Shown here one piece after another: positions 34,680 through 45,315 of a DNA stretch of 64,000 nucleotides; the first letter of the stretch is position 1, and each line of letters opens with the position of its first letter. Both the position numbers and the translations under genes were made by a program. The notes under the pieces are model-generated. The model saw only the letters and a list, made by a program, of their open reading frames with translations, did not search any database and was not told where the DNA came from. The stretch comes from Antedon mediterranea (lineage: Eukaryota > Echinodermata > Crinoidea > Comatulida > Antedonidae), in assembly GCF_964355755.1 (NCBI RefSeq), contig NC_092671.1, forward strand, positions 21,106,001 through 21,170,000, given 5' to 3'.

Positions 34680-34691
34680 AATTTTGCTGTG
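34680..34691 (-). repeat. terminal inverted repeat, right
   Basis: AATTTTGCTGTG, reverse complement of 26733-26744, followed by the TA target-site copy at 34692-34693. Confidence 0.9.
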
Positions 34692-34693
34692 TA

Positions 34694-35763
34694 TATATCC
34701 TCTAATTCTTTAGATTTAATTTCAATTGCTGCATTCACATATTCATCTCTATCGTTGTTCATTAGTTTAGCGTTTAGTTGTTGAATTTCTTTTGTAAATT
34801 TTCTTTATTTCTATTTATATTTTTTGATTTTAGTTTGCCAAAGTTGATTGAAAATTCTTTGATTTTGATTTTAATTAGTTCCCAGATTTCTATATTATTA
34901 AGAAAATAGAACTGCTGTGAACAGCTATCTATTATCTGATTAATTTTGTTGAGAAATTGTTCGTCCTGTAAGTAATCGGAATTTAATTTCCATAATCCTG
35001 GACCACGAGAGTCTTGACATATATTTATCTTAATGGAAACTCCTTGGTGATCAGTAGAAATCGCTGGTCTAATATCGCATGAGACAATGTTTCCTGTATC
35101 ATGCAAACTTTTTGATACAAACCAGTAATCTAGACGTTTAAAAAGGTTGGCCGATTTCCTACACCAAGTAAATTGTGATTTTAATTTGTTTAGAAGTCTC
35201 CAACTATCTACTAGTTTCAGTTTATTTATAAGATGTTTAATTTTTAAGACAGATTTATCAGTTTTCATTTTGCTACCTTTTTGATCGAGTAGCTTATCCT
35301 GAATACAATTCATATCTCCGCCGATAATGATATATTCATCAGTGATCGAAAATGTTTGAATTTGCTTCTCAATATTATTAAAAAAAGAACCTCTTACTTT
35401 TGAATCATTTGGCGAGTATATATTTACAAACGTGTATTGGGTACCATTGATATCAATTTTTAACAGAATATATCTTCCATTAATGTCAATTTGTTGTTTT
35501 ATAAGTTTGTATTGAAGGTCTTTCTTAATCAATATTGAGACACCTTTGCTAAAAGAGCTACCAAAACTATGATAAGCATCTCCATCCCAAAGAAAATTCT
35601 CGTTGGAGACAAAGATATTTGTCAGATGAGATTCTTGGATAAGAAAAATATCAATTTTGTTGTCTTTAGCCCAATTAAAAATATTTCTTTGTTTTTGTTT
35701 GACTCGCAGTCCTCTTACATTCAAGGATACACAATGTAAGATTGCATTTTGTTGTTTAGCCAT
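34694..35763 (-). pseudogene. Tx1/L1-like LINE ORF2, endonuclease half
   Basis: Starts with an ATG at 35763 (MAKQQNAILHCVSLNVRGL). It runs with the endonuclease motifs in order: IFLIQESHL, KGVSILIKKDL, FVNIYSPND, IIIGGDMNCI, WRLLNKLKSQFTWCRK, RLDYWFVS and STDHQGVSI. The open frame ends near 34774. A +1 shift then continues with EIQQLNAKLMNNDRDEY and KELEDIY, which meets the transposon insertion at 34692. The RT half lies at 24670-26731. The endonuclease itself looks uninterrupted over about 320 codons, the longest intact frame in the window. The element as a whole is dead. Confidence 0.9.
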
Positions 35764-35861
35764 AATTAGATATAGTAAATCAATTCAATGCAATCAGCAA
35801 AATAACAGGTAGATAAATTAATAATAATAATGATAAAGGATAATTCTGACCCTATGTTGAT

Positions 35862-35985
35862 TTGCTTCTAATGCGCTTCCTTTTTTTTCTGTTTCGGGAT
35901 AAAACTAGATGAGCCGGAAGCTATGTTCGTATTTTCATTAGTGTTTTCATTGTCTTCGGTTGAGATATGGCTTTCTTCCTGACGA
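35862..35985 (-). pseudogene. C-terminal end of the Tx1-like LINE ORF1
   Basis: About 40 minus-strand codons just upstream of ORF2: acidic/polar EESHISTEDNENTNENT, then IPKQKKKKRKRIRSKS and a stop. The position and basic tail fit the end of an ORF1 nucleic-acid-binding protein. The rest is missing: at about 35985 it meets the next LINE. Confidence 0.45.
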
Positions 35986-38467
35986 TTGCAAAGTTAATGA
36001 ATTTATAGATCTGCGAATATCTGGTGAAAGATTATTCCAGAGTTTGACTGAGCGGTATTGAAATGTTCTTTTACCAGAATCATTATGCCATTTTGGTAAG
36101 ACTAAAGTGTTTTTCGATTCGCTTCTTGTATTTATATTGTGATAATTATCAATAAAATCATAAAAATCAATTAAAGGTCATTATAAGAATATTATGGTCC
36201 CATCGTTGATTATATGTTTCCAATTGAGTGATGTCATGAGATCATCAACAGGTGTTCTAATATCAGCATATAAGATAATTCTGGCAAGTCTATTTAACAA
36301 TATTTGGAGTGAGTTAACCCGCGCTGATGAATAGTTGGACCAAACGGGACTACAATAATAAAAGACTGGTAAAACTAAGGCATTTGCTAAGAGCTTAAGA
36401 GAAAAATTTGGAATGAAACTTCTTAATCTACGTATAACACCAATACGTTGGGAAATCTTTGAACAAAAATTCTCAATATGTTTTCCCCACGTAAAAATGT
36501 ATCAAACGTGATTCCTAAATACTTAAAACTATCGACCCTATCTACAATTTTATCATTAATTAAACAAGAAATATTACAAATGTTTGTAAAATTATGTTTG
36601 GAACTAAATACCATAAATTTGGTTTTCTTAACGTTAATTGTTAGTTTGTTTGTTTTAAACCACGTTGATATATTAGCAACATTTTTATCAATAATAGATT
36701 GTAATTCGATAGGATTAGAGGCTGAACAAAGGAGATTAGTGTCATCAGCAAACATTGCACATTTTGAATTAGGAGTTATAATTTCTGGTAAGGAATTTAC
36801 ATAAATAATAAATAGAAGTGGCCCAAGGATGGATCCTTGAGGCACACCAATAGTAACATCTTTAGGTTCAGATAATTTTGAGTTAATTTTAACAATCTGT
36901 GACCTTCCAGAAAGGTATGTTGAGAACCAGTTCAGTGTAGTCCTACCTCTGATCCCATATTGTTCAAGTTTAATTAATAGAAGTTAATGGTCAACTGTGT
37001 CGAAAGCCTTTTTTAAATCAAGAAAAGTGGCAGCAGTGACTTTGCCATTGTTAAGATTATTAAGCACGTATTCAGAAACATCAATAAGTGCAGTATTAGT
37101 AGAGTGAACATTTCTAAATCCTGATTGGCATTGAGTTATAATATTGTTATATGTTAGATATTCATAAAGTTGATCGTAAACAAATCGTTCAATGATTTTT
37201 TATAATATAGGTCGGACAGAAATTTGTCTATAATTTTCTGTATTAGATCTGTCCCCATCTTTAAAAATTGGGGTAACTTTAGCAACTTTCCAGGCTGATG
37301 GAAATGTCGCTGCGGTTAATGATACATTTATAATGTGAGTAAGTGAGTGGCAGATAATAGGAGAGGCAAGTTTAAGTAACTTTAATTCAAGAATATCAAT
37401 ACCAGAAGCTTTGTTGTTTTGAAAAGCGTTTATATGATCAAAAACTACTTCTGGTGCAATCAAATCAAAAGAAAATTTACTGTTAAAAGAAGTGTCATTA
37501 GTACTCCAATAGAAGAAAAATAACAGTTAAATTTGTTAGCTATTTTAATGTCATCAGAGACAACTTCATTCTCAGTTATAAGAGAGTTAATTGATTGTTT
37601 TTTATCATCATGTATAATACTTTTAATAGTTTTGCAAATCATTTTAGGGTTTCTAACATTTTCATTAATTGCAGTAGAACAACATTTCTTTTTAAGGTGA
37701 CGATTCATGTTGTTAGCTTTATTTCTGAATTGTTTAGCTTTTGCCCAATAAACAGGGTCATTTGTTTTATGAGCTTTAGAAAAGAAGTAGTCTCGGTCTT
37801 TACTTAATATAGAGTTCTTAATACGCTTAATTTTGAATATAAATTAGTGAATGGTCACTTATTCCAATACTCCTAGTACCATAATTTGTATACTTATTTG
37901 GATTTGATACAAAAATTAAATCCCAAATTGTTTGAGTTGAGTCAGTGATTCGTGTTGGTTGATCTATTAGTTGTGATAGACCACTACGGTATGGTGAGAA
38001 AGTTTGTTAATTTTTGACATTTTTTCTTGATATCAAGGTTTAAATCACCCATAATTATCATATCATTATATGAGGATGAATAAGATTGTAATACATTATC
38101 AAGGTTTTCAAGGTACTCAGCCTTAGCACTGGGGGGCATATAAACGGTCCCAATAACAAATGGTTTATTATGAGGTAAGTGAAATTCAATCCAAAGGCTT
38201 TCCACATTGTTGGCTTCAAACAAAGAAATTTGTTTATGTGCTATCTTATCATTAACATAACACAAGATACCACCACCCTCCTTATGCTTTCTGTCATCTC
38301 TACAAATAGTAAACCCATTAATATACAGTTCATTATTTGATATATCCTTATTTAACCAGGTCTCTGTAAAACAGAGAATATCAATGTTATGTTCATGTAA
38401 TAGAACAGAAATTTGGTCTACTTTATTACGTAGACTTTGAACGTTAAGATGGGTGATCTTTAAACCC
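35986..38467 (-). pseudogene. CR1/Jockey-type LINE, endonuclease to C-terminus
   Basis: From about 38467 downwards: THLNVQSLRNKVDQI, ILCFTETWLNKD, EGGGILCYVND, VIGTVYMPPS and MIIMGDLNLDI (endonuclease). Then come linker sequence near 37850-37500, NKASGIDILELKLLK, WKVAKVTPIFKDGDR, NYRQISVRPIL, LKKAFDTVDH followed by a stop, GVPQGSILGPLLFIIY and AMFADDTNLL with the catalytic pair intact. The C-terminal part continues as VFYYCSPVWSNY, RLARIILYADIRTPVDDL, LPKWHNDSGKRTFQYRSV and NNLSPDIRRSINSL. At about 35985 the element is cut before its stop and 3' UTR, and Tx1 ORF1 sequence begins. Several stops and frameshifts. Confidence 0.85.
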
Positions 38468-38671
38468 TTACTTCAGAAAAAGTCAAATTTAATTGATTCA
38501 TTAAAAAATGGTAAATTAGTAGTAGCATTTTAACATTTTTTAAATAGCAAGGCAATGTGAGACAGCGTTGAAAGAGTCTAAGTCTATGATGGGTAGTTCG
38601 TCTAGTTAAAGGCTAAGCCTTAATTAAAAAAATACCCGGAAAGGCCTGATGATAGTTATATCAACACTAAG

Positions 38672-38770
38672 AGATGTTACAGGTGTGGATCTACTAAACA
38701 TTTAGCAAACTCTACAGACTGTAACCACTGCGGTCTAAAAAGGCATTTTGCGAGTGTATGCCGTGCGCGA
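38672..38770 (+). pseudogene. Gypsy nucleocapsid, two zinc knuckles
   Basis: Two Cys/His motifs stand in tandem: CYRCGSTKHLANSTDC (C-x2-C-x4-H-x6-C, slightly long) and CNHCGLKRHFASVC (canonical C-x2-C-x4-H-x4-C). These bind retroelement RNA. The upstream capsid region is missing. Confidence 0.75.
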
Positions 38771-39436
38771 AATTCATCAGTTAAGAAATTAGAGTATGCG
38801 AGTACAAACTCCAGTGAAGAAAGTGATTCAGAAAATGAGGTTTTGTGTACAATGACTACCTCAGAGAAGAAATCAGTTGTGGTGTCCGTCAAAATAAACT
38901 CTATTGATATGCAACTTATAGTAGATACGGCATCTGATGTATCCTTACTATCTCTTAAATTGTTTGATAAACATTTTGCTAGAAACGAATTAGGCAAATA
39001 TGTAACACAAATTAAAAGTTACACAACACATACGATAAATACTGTAGGCTGTTTTAAAGCTAAGGTTAAATTCAATACAGAATGTGCTACAACAACACTT
39101 TATGTGGTTGAAAAGGGCAGTAGTTTAATAGGTAAAGACTTAATTCAAGCCCTTGGTATCAATATTGACGGGAGCACACTTTCGTGTTTTAAGACTACTT
39201 TTAATGATGTACAATCGCAGTTTCCATGTTTGTTTTCAGAAAGGCTAGGTAAAGTTAAAGGTTTTACACATAAGGTCAAAGTTCGTCCTGATATAAAACC
39301 TGTGCAACAAAAACTACGTAGACTTCGATTTACGGTGCAAGCGGTTCTCGATGAAGGCATAATTGAAAAAGTTGACTCTTCTGAGTGGATCTCGCCTATA
39401 CTGGTAGCGTGGAAAAAAACGATAACATCAGAATAA
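38771..39436 (+). pseudogene. Gypsy protease and start of reverse transcriptase
   Basis: A Ser/Glu-rich linker is followed by an aspartic-protease-like domain with LIVDTASDVSLL, where the catalytic triad of this family is normally D-T/S-G; here the third residue is Ala. A flap-like TINTVGCFKAKV and SLIGKDLIQALGI follow at the expected spacing. Next comes the RT entry region: VRPDIKPVQQKLRRL, FTVQAVLDEGIIEKV and SEWISPILVAWKK. The frame stops at 39434-39436. Confidence 0.75.
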
Positions 39437-40569
39437 TGTGTCGATTTACGGAAACCAAATGAAGCTATAGTGGAAGATAAATTTCCACTCCCTTCGATCG
39501 AAGAGCTATTAAGTGAGATGCAAAGGAGCAACTCATTTTTCTAAATTAGACATTAAGTTTGCTTACCACCAGCTGCCACCAGCTCGAGTTGGATTCCAAT
39601 AGTCGGGACCTTACAGCATTTATTACACATGATGGGTTTTTCGTTTTCGTACAGTTTGTTTTGGCTTATCATCGGCCCCATCTTGTTTTCAAAAGATGAT
39701 GTCAACCATCTTGTCTGGTATACCTAACATACAATACTTTATAGATGATATTATTATTTCCAGACGCGACAAAGTAGAACATGACAGGGCGTTAATGGCG
39801 GTACTTACTTGGTTGAAAGATAGGGGATGACCTTAAATGATAAATGTGAGTTTGATGTTAAATCAATGAAAGTACTTGGTCATGTAATAGATGACAAAGG
39901 GATACATCCAAGTAATGAGTTAGTGAATGGCATCGCCAAAGCAGCAACCTCTACAATCTACCGACAGCTTAAGTCATTTTTAGGCCTGGCAGGATTTTAT
40001 GCCAAATTTGTTCCCAATTTCACATCTAAAGTGAACGCTATGAGGCAGATCCTAGTAACTGAACCATTCAATTGGACTGAGGAGGCAAATTCTGCTTTTG
40101 AAAATATTAAATTGGATATTATTAACAGTTCAGGCCTTGCATTATTTGATCCGAATCTCAAAGTTGTTGTCACAACGGATGTCAGTGGATATGGCCTCGG
40201 TGCGGTACTTACGCAAATAACACGTGATGGTACACAAGTAACAGTGGCATGTGCATCTAGAACATTAACGGGTCCTGAACGCAATTATTCGGTGGGGGAA
40301 CGCAAAGTACTTGACTGTGTGTGGGCGGTCGAACAATGGCATACTTACCTGTGCGGCAGACACTTTACTCTTCGCACAGACCACCATTAGTAACTCTACT
40401 TTCTTTGAAAGGTACAGGTCGTAGACCAATGCGTATTGCGCGATGGAACGCACGTTTGCATCATTATAAATATAAGGTGGAATACAAACCGGGCGCACAA
40501 AATAAAATTGCAGACTCCCTTTCGCGATTACCAATACAAACATCCGATTCAGCTATAAATGATGGATGA
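39437..40569 (+). pseudogene. Gypsy reverse transcriptase and RNase H
   Basis: After a frame change: VDLRKPNEAIVEDKFPLP, a damaged palm segment, then IQYFIDDIIIS with the catalytic pair (about 39727-39762). After another shift come MKVLGHVIDDKGIHPS, LKSFLGLAGFYAKFVPNF, TEPFNWTEEANSAFENIK and the RNase H core VTTDVSGYGLGAVLTQ, with SRTLTGPERNYSVGERKVL and LRTDHH. After a short break, ARWNARLHHYKYKVEYKPG and NKIADSLSRLP follow. All canonical blocks are present and in order, but at least four frame breaks are visible. Confidence 0.85.
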
Positions 40570-40717
40570 TGACCATGCGGTTTGTCAAATTGTTCTATCG
40601 GATGCATATAAAGCCACTACGAAAACAGAATTAGGAAATGCTACGCATAATGATGAGGGTTTACACAGCTTAAAGCGTACCTAAATTCGGGTGGCCTAAT
40701 AACAAAAAAGATATTCC

Positions 40718-41875
40718 AGAAAGTGTACAACCGTATCACCGAATTAAGGATGAGTTAGCTACTCATAATGGGATTATATTTAGGGGTCAGCGTATCGTTG
40801 TACCTTCAATACTTAATGCTCAGTTAGTTCAACTTGCGCATGAAAACCATCAGGGTATAGTTCGAACTAAACAGCGATTACGTGACCTTTACTGGTGGCC
40901 TAAAATGGATGTACACGTTACCGAGGCAATTAAACACTGTGTGACTTGCCAGATGTCAGACAAGTCAGCTAAAATAAGAATTGCTCCAATGCAACCAGTA
41001 TCCTTACCAGAACGCCCATGGAAAAAATGGGTATTGATTTGGTAGGACCAGATTATTCGGCTCCGGCAAGCGAGCGTTACATAATTTCTTTGATTGATTA
41101 CCGTAGTAAATGGCCCGAAGTTGCGTTTTGTTCAGACATCACTACTAAAACCCTAATTACGTTCTTAATTGAAGTTTTCAGTAGAGAAGGTTACCCTGAT
41201 GAGATAGTTTCGGATAATGGGACACAGTTGACAAGAAAGCCGAGAATTTGAAAAGTTTCTCGCTAAGCGAAATATCAAACATATATTTTCCACGGTTTAC
41301 CACCCTGAAGGGAATAGTACGATTGAATGGTTTAATCGAATTCTGAATGAAACTACCCAAACTGCGTGATAGGAAAAGCGACCACTGAGACTAATTGCAC
41401 TCAGTTTTTAGGTACATTCGGGCAACGCGTCATGCCACTACAGGCAAAACTCCTTCGGTTTTATTGCATGGACGACCTTTCAGAACTATGCTAGATATTG
41501 TAGGTGTTACTAACAACCTCCCTCAATTAAAACCTGAGGAAGTAGACAATAGGGTTAAAAGCGACAAGCACAATGCAAGGAGAGCTATGTGTAAACGTGT
41601 TAAAAACAGATATTTTAACCCTGGAGATGTGGTTAGAATTAAGAAACTTTGGAGGGTACATTAAGGGGGAGAGTAACTTCACTGAACCCGTTACAATCAG
41701 ACAGAAACTTGGTCAATATGCCTATATCATGACTAATAAGCAAAAATGGAATGTTAAGTATTTGGCTCCTTTTGAATGGGAGATAGATGATAGTGATTTA
41801 ATTGAGCTTCCAGATAATATTCCTTCAAACAACATAGCAAATAACTTAGCAGAACCTCATAGAGGCTGAAGGAAT
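40718..41875 (+). pseudogene. Gypsy integrase and C-terminal region
   Basis: The HHCC zinc-binding motif is complete: HENHQGIVRTKQRLRDLYWW and HCVTC (about 40840-40950). After a frame change at about 41030 the catalytic core gives MGIDLVGPDYS (first Asp), IVSDNGTQLT (second Asp) and, in another frame, YHPEGNSTIEWFNR (Glu). TRHATTGKTPSVLLHGR, RYFNPGDVVRIK and KWNVKYLAPFEWEIDDSD follow, ending at a stop near 41868. The D,D,E residues survive, but the frame is broken at about 41030, 41250, 41380 and 41640. Confidence 0.85.
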
Positions 41876-41979
41876 CGAAATCCACCTAGTTGGACTAGAG
41901 ATTATATCATGGATGTTTAAAAGTTGATTATGATGTTTAGTTTTAGATGTTTTATTGTTGCATACTGTTGATCTTTATA

Positions 41980-42110
41980 GAGAGGGGGAAATGTGGTATC
42001 CGATAGTTTGCCGATGAAGGCGGTAGAGGAGACCGCATTGGTAGAAGAGTAGAGAAAGGAATAGAGAATAAAAGGCTGTTATTGAAACGAAATACTGGTT
42101 ATTTTCTAGC
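41980..42110 (+). repeat. polypurine tract and truncated 3' LTR
   Basis: The purine run GAGAGGGGGAAA (41980-41991) stands directly before TGTGGTATCC, a typical LTR start with TG. An AATAAAAGG word near 42068 could be a TATA box or polyadenylation signal. No matching TACCACA end is found before the next repeat begins at about 42115, and there is no second LTR in the window. Confidence 0.65.
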
Positions 42111-42114
42111 CTCA

Positions 42115-42360
42115 TTTCATGGTTGTCTCTACCATATCCGATTCTCACCAAATTTGGCCACAATGATCTATGCCCCAAAAGCTCAGACGAGTTCGAATTT
42201 GAGGGGAAAAGGTCATAGGTCAAGGTCACAACTAACAAAACTATTTTACTGCCTAGAGACCACAGTTTTTATCTGATTCTCGCCAAACTTAGCCACAATG
42301 ATCAATAATTGTGGTTAAATTTTGAAGGGCCAGGGTCAAAGATCAAGGTCCACGTCCACA
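42115..42360 (+). repeat. ~120-bp repeat unit, two copies, with AGGTCA words
   Basis: Two diverged copies (about 42120-42238 and 42245-42350) share GATTCTC-CCAAA-TT-GCCACAATGATC and a (T)GA-GGG-C-GGGTCA-AG-TCAAGGTC part. A more decayed relative lies at 53510-53600. The copies end in A-runs. Confidence 0.65.
42210..42228 (+). promoter_or_regulatory. three AGGTCA half-sites in tandem
   Basis: AGGTCA (42210-42215), a T, AGGTCA (42217-42222) and directly AGGTCA (42223-42228). This combines DR1-like and DR0-like spacing, a possible nuclear-receptor site carried by a repeat. The second copy of the unit, near 42335, is mutated. Confidence 0.4.
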
Positions 42361-43256
42361 AAAAAAAAATAAAAAAATAATAATAATTTTAAAAACCAGT
42401 GATCTCAACTGGATACATAACCATTACACCAAACTCTCATCCACAACTTTTTAGTGTGTAGTTAGCCTATTTACTTAGGCCTAATTAAAAAAAATATATT
42501 TTTATACATGTTATGTAGAGGAATTTTACAGTAGGCGGAGGTTTGTAATTTCGGAGTACCCTCTATAAGAAAGGAAAGGATCATGTCTCAAACAGAGAAA
42601 TCCTTTCGTGACTACTAAACACAGAAATGAACATACTTGCACATCACCCTCATTTTTACTAGAAAATACTGCAGAAAATATTACATTTAAAGAAAATGTT
42701 GAAGCTGCACTTCTAGAAGAGCACTTATTCTGTTTTTATACTAACACAGAAGTAAGTGAATTATTTGTTTTGATAGAAGAAAGGAAACCTCACATTTTTT
42801 TTCTCTTTTGTGGTTAACCACCACCTTTATTCATTCAATCTTTCATACATATTTCGTTCATATTTCATTTTGTACATTAAATTTCCGTTTTCTGCTTTTT
42901 TCGTTATTTTATGATTTTTACACTTTTAACCTTTATACATAGTGTTTTGATTTATAGGCCTATGCATACAAATAACCATAAAAATCTACACTTCATTTTG
43001 TACATGAAATAATACATTTTAAAATACAAATATGGATGCCACTTATTGTAGGTTACAACATGCCTAGTGTGTTCTATTAAAATAAATTTAAACTGAATCC
43101 AGGTTTTTTAAGTTCAGTAATGTATTACGTCTACAATAATAAAACATATTATTTGTTCCCAAATTTATTTCGAAAGGAGAGAGTGAATAAAGCTCATGGT
43201 GGACATGTTACTATTTGCAATGAACTGTGTCAACTAAATCCTGAATCGATATGGTG
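42361..43256. other. AT-rich DNA with one unexplained small open frame
   Basis: Contains a 69-residue plus-strand open frame at 42608-42817 (ATG, Glu-rich, with no motif that I recognise). It could be an exon-like remnant linked to the CXC remnant downstream, but nothing in the sequence proves this. Confidence 0.3.
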
Positions 43257-43485
43257 AACTGGGGATGGAGAAAGGACGGCAACAAATTTCGTCCAGTTTG
43301 GAGTTCATTGCCCGAACTTTCAGATGTCATAAATGTGTGGAGAAACTAATAAAACAAACAAACAAACAAAGGTTTTAATTCGCTGTGGATGCACTGACTG
43401 TGATATTGGACGCTGTACATGCAGAAAGAGTGATTTACCGTGTACAGAGCTGTGTGGTTGCCAGGAAAAATGTAACCTACAATAA
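43257..43485 (+). pseudogene. CXC (TSO1/tesmin-like) cysteine-rich domain remnant
   Basis: The plus strand reads NWGWRKDGNKFRPVWSSLPE at 43257-43316, then an (AAAC)n run at about 43354-43373. It then reads RCGCTDCDIGRCTCRK and LPCTELCGCQEKC, ending at TAA 43483-43485. The C-x-C-x2-C-x4-C-x-C-RK-x5-C-x3-C-x-C-x4-C spacing matches the CXC motif. The GW-x-x-DG lead-in, about 30-40 residues before a CXC domain, is an arrangement I recall from mobile-element-associated proteins of invertebrates. The AAAC expansion lies exactly between the two parts and breaks the frame, so this is a dead copy. Confidence 0.6.
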
Positions 43486-43549
43486 TTGTGTCCGTGTTAA
43501 ATGCATGTAACTATAAACATAAACAAATAGTGTAAAGCCAGTACGGTTT

Positions 43550-43800
43550 GAGCTACGTTCAAAATGGCCGCCATGCAATCAAAGACGTTATACCAATATG
43601 TTTGTTGACCTCAATACCATATTATACTTTGTACCTAAATTATAACTGTAGTGACCGTACAGAAACATTTGGAGTTCGCCATTTTGAAATACAAAATGGC
43701 CGCCATGCAATCAAAATGTTAGTTAATTACTAATATGTTTGGTGACCCATTACCATATAATTTGCACCTAAAATCAGAACTCTGGGTGCCATTGGCAGTT
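43550..43800 (+). repeat. ~130-bp tandem pair with AAAATGGCCGCCATGCAATC
   Basis: Two copies, about 43556-43685 and 43690-43800, share ATGGCCGCCATGCAATCAAA, CCAATATGTTTG-TGACC and ATAT-TTTG-ACCTAAA. A related GGCCGCCAT word stands at 226-240. Confidence 0.7.
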
Positions 43801-43849
43801 TTATGATTTATATTACATTAGAACATATATAAAAATATACGTTACGATT

Positions 43850-44010
43850 AATTTGTGACCACAATTATCAATTTCTTGACCAGTGGTCAGAAAGGGGATT
43901 TCTGTCCACTTTTGGCAAAAGTTTCCCATTAGAGTGAATAGAAATATGGGTCTGAGTAGTTTGGCATAAAAATATATTCCAATACACCCAGTAGTTACCA
44001 AGTTACGCAC
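43850..44010. repeat. segment resembling the foldback-arm unit
   Basis: CATTAGAGTGAATAGAAAT, preceded by a TCC-CTTTTGG-AAAAG stretch, resembles the right foldback arm at about 10870-10915. It is probably a diverged relative of the ~155-bp unit in 7850-11154. Confidence 0.4.
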
Positions 44011-44182
44011 AGTCCTAAATTTGACCATATTGAACTTTTGGCTGTACTGACCAAGCATCCCAATTTTTGCGGCCAACAGCAAAAAATTAATTTGTATTGA
44101 TATAAGGAAGCAAAAAACATTGTTAACATAGTTTTCTAGAGGGTGCAGGTGAACCCCTTCTAGATCCCCAACTAATTCTGTC

Positions 44183-44671
44183 GGCGGACTACAGATCATC
44201 ACTTGGTATGTGCCCCGTGGTTAAATTCGCGGATGACACAAGTATGATACGTCTTTTATAAATTCTGATAATGATTTACAGTATCGCAATGAAATTAAAA
44301 GATTCATCGAATTTTGCCAAGACAACTATTTACAAATTAATGCTTCAAAAACAAAAGAGATGATCGATTATAGGACTAAAATACATTAATTTTTCAACCG
44401 ATTACTATACAGTACTAAAGAAACAATTATTTGTCGTATGTAGACATACTGCCCTGTGTGTTGGGCTGGAAATGCTACTGGGGGAAACAAAGGAAGGACT
44501 GAAAATCATAGTTGCATTGTTTTGGATGTCTCCCACCCTCTTCATCAGGTAATAATTGACCAATTAAATCCAAGCGGTAGGAAGAGACTCTATAAAAACA
44601 AATTTCCTAGATTCGCTAAATCCTTTGTTCCCTCTAGTATCATCCAGTACAACCGCAATGTAGGTAGATAA
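44183..44671 (+). pseudogene. L2/CR1-like LINE remnant with internal deletion
   Basis: YRSSLGMCPVVKFADDTSMI keeps the catalytic box (about 44210-44245). INSDNDLQYRNEIKRFIEF and NYLQINASKTKEMIDYRTK follow in a shifted frame. A deletion of the middle then joins CWAGNATGGNKGRTEN and SHPLHQVIIDQL, KSFVPSSIIQYNRN. It is the same LINE type as 18117-20690, and each is missing different parts. 44672-45037, after it, shows no gene. Confidence 0.75.
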
Positions 44672-45037
44672 TTTATTTCTCTATTTTGTTGATGATCTGA
44701 CTTTTGACTTGATATTGATTAATAACTTTAGGACAGAATTGTTTTGATATTTGTTTTTCCGTTACGTTTTATCTTTGTATGCGACAAGCACCATTATTTT
44801 AGCACTGTTATCTTATCCGCCTGTTAACTGATTAATGGCGTATAGGAAATCTCTCTTCAAAAACCATAATAGCACCATATTCATTTGAATTGACATAACC
44901 AAATAAGGAAATGCATTGTATCTTTTTAATATAGCTCAGGCCTACGGGATATTTTATAAAATAATTTAAAACGAAACGAAGATAAATTGAATAATTGAGA
45001 AGTCAACGATGTTTGAGTAAATTTATTGACAGTAACA

Positions 45038-45104
45038 ATGAATAATAAATCAGGCTGTGGACGTTTGAATGATGTTTACATGTTGAACGATTTTATTGTT
45101 AGTG
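45038..45104 (+). CDS. possible first coding exon (1 of 4)
   Basis: ATG at 45038 opens 22 codons (MNNKSGCGRLNDVYMLNDF…) to a strong donor G|GTAAGTAAAG after 45104, leaving phase 1. No homology is recognised. It is of interest only because three further ATG-to-phase-1-donor units follow on the same strand. Chance occurrence is possible. Confidence 0.25.
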
Positions 45105-45315
45105 GTAAGTAAAGTTAAAAGTTGTTCCATTGCCAATTGTTATCCAAGTGTAAATAAAAATGATCATTAGTAAAATTAAAATGAATTATCTATGGTATTT
45201 TTAAAAAGTCTACATTTATGTTCTTCAAAATACATTCAAACATAAGTGATGAATCCAACCAAAAAAAATCAAAAGCTTTTGATAGCATGCCTAACAGAAA
45301 TCAATATATAGTACA

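Larger units (their letters stand above)
26733..34691. mobile_element. 7,959-bp DNA element with a TA target duplication, inserted in a LINE
   Basis: The left end CACAGCAAAATT (26733-26744) is mirrored by AATTTTGCTGTG (34680-34691), and each is flanked by TA. Removing the element and one TA rejoins the LINE codons for E-D-I-Y with A-Y-E in frame, which fixes the boundaries to the base. Order inside: left tandem array, decayed minus gene (28776-29735), shared intergenic region, decayed plus gene (30121-32220), right tandem array. TTCTTGTTTTAAGAAA-type words run through both subterminal regions in opposite orientation. No DDE-type transposase is recognisable; mobility could have come from the two genes or from a partner element. 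Confidence 0.85.
38640..42110 (+). mobile_element. decayed Gypsy-type LTR retrotransposon
   Basis: Domain order nucleocapsid zinc knuckles, protease, RT, RNase H, integrase, polypurine tract and LTR start is that of Ty3/Gypsy elements. No 5' LTR or capsid is present, and the 3' LTR is cut short after about 110 bp. Multiple frameshifts and stops break the polyprotein. 38468-38639, before it, holds nothing recognisable. Confidence 0.85.
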
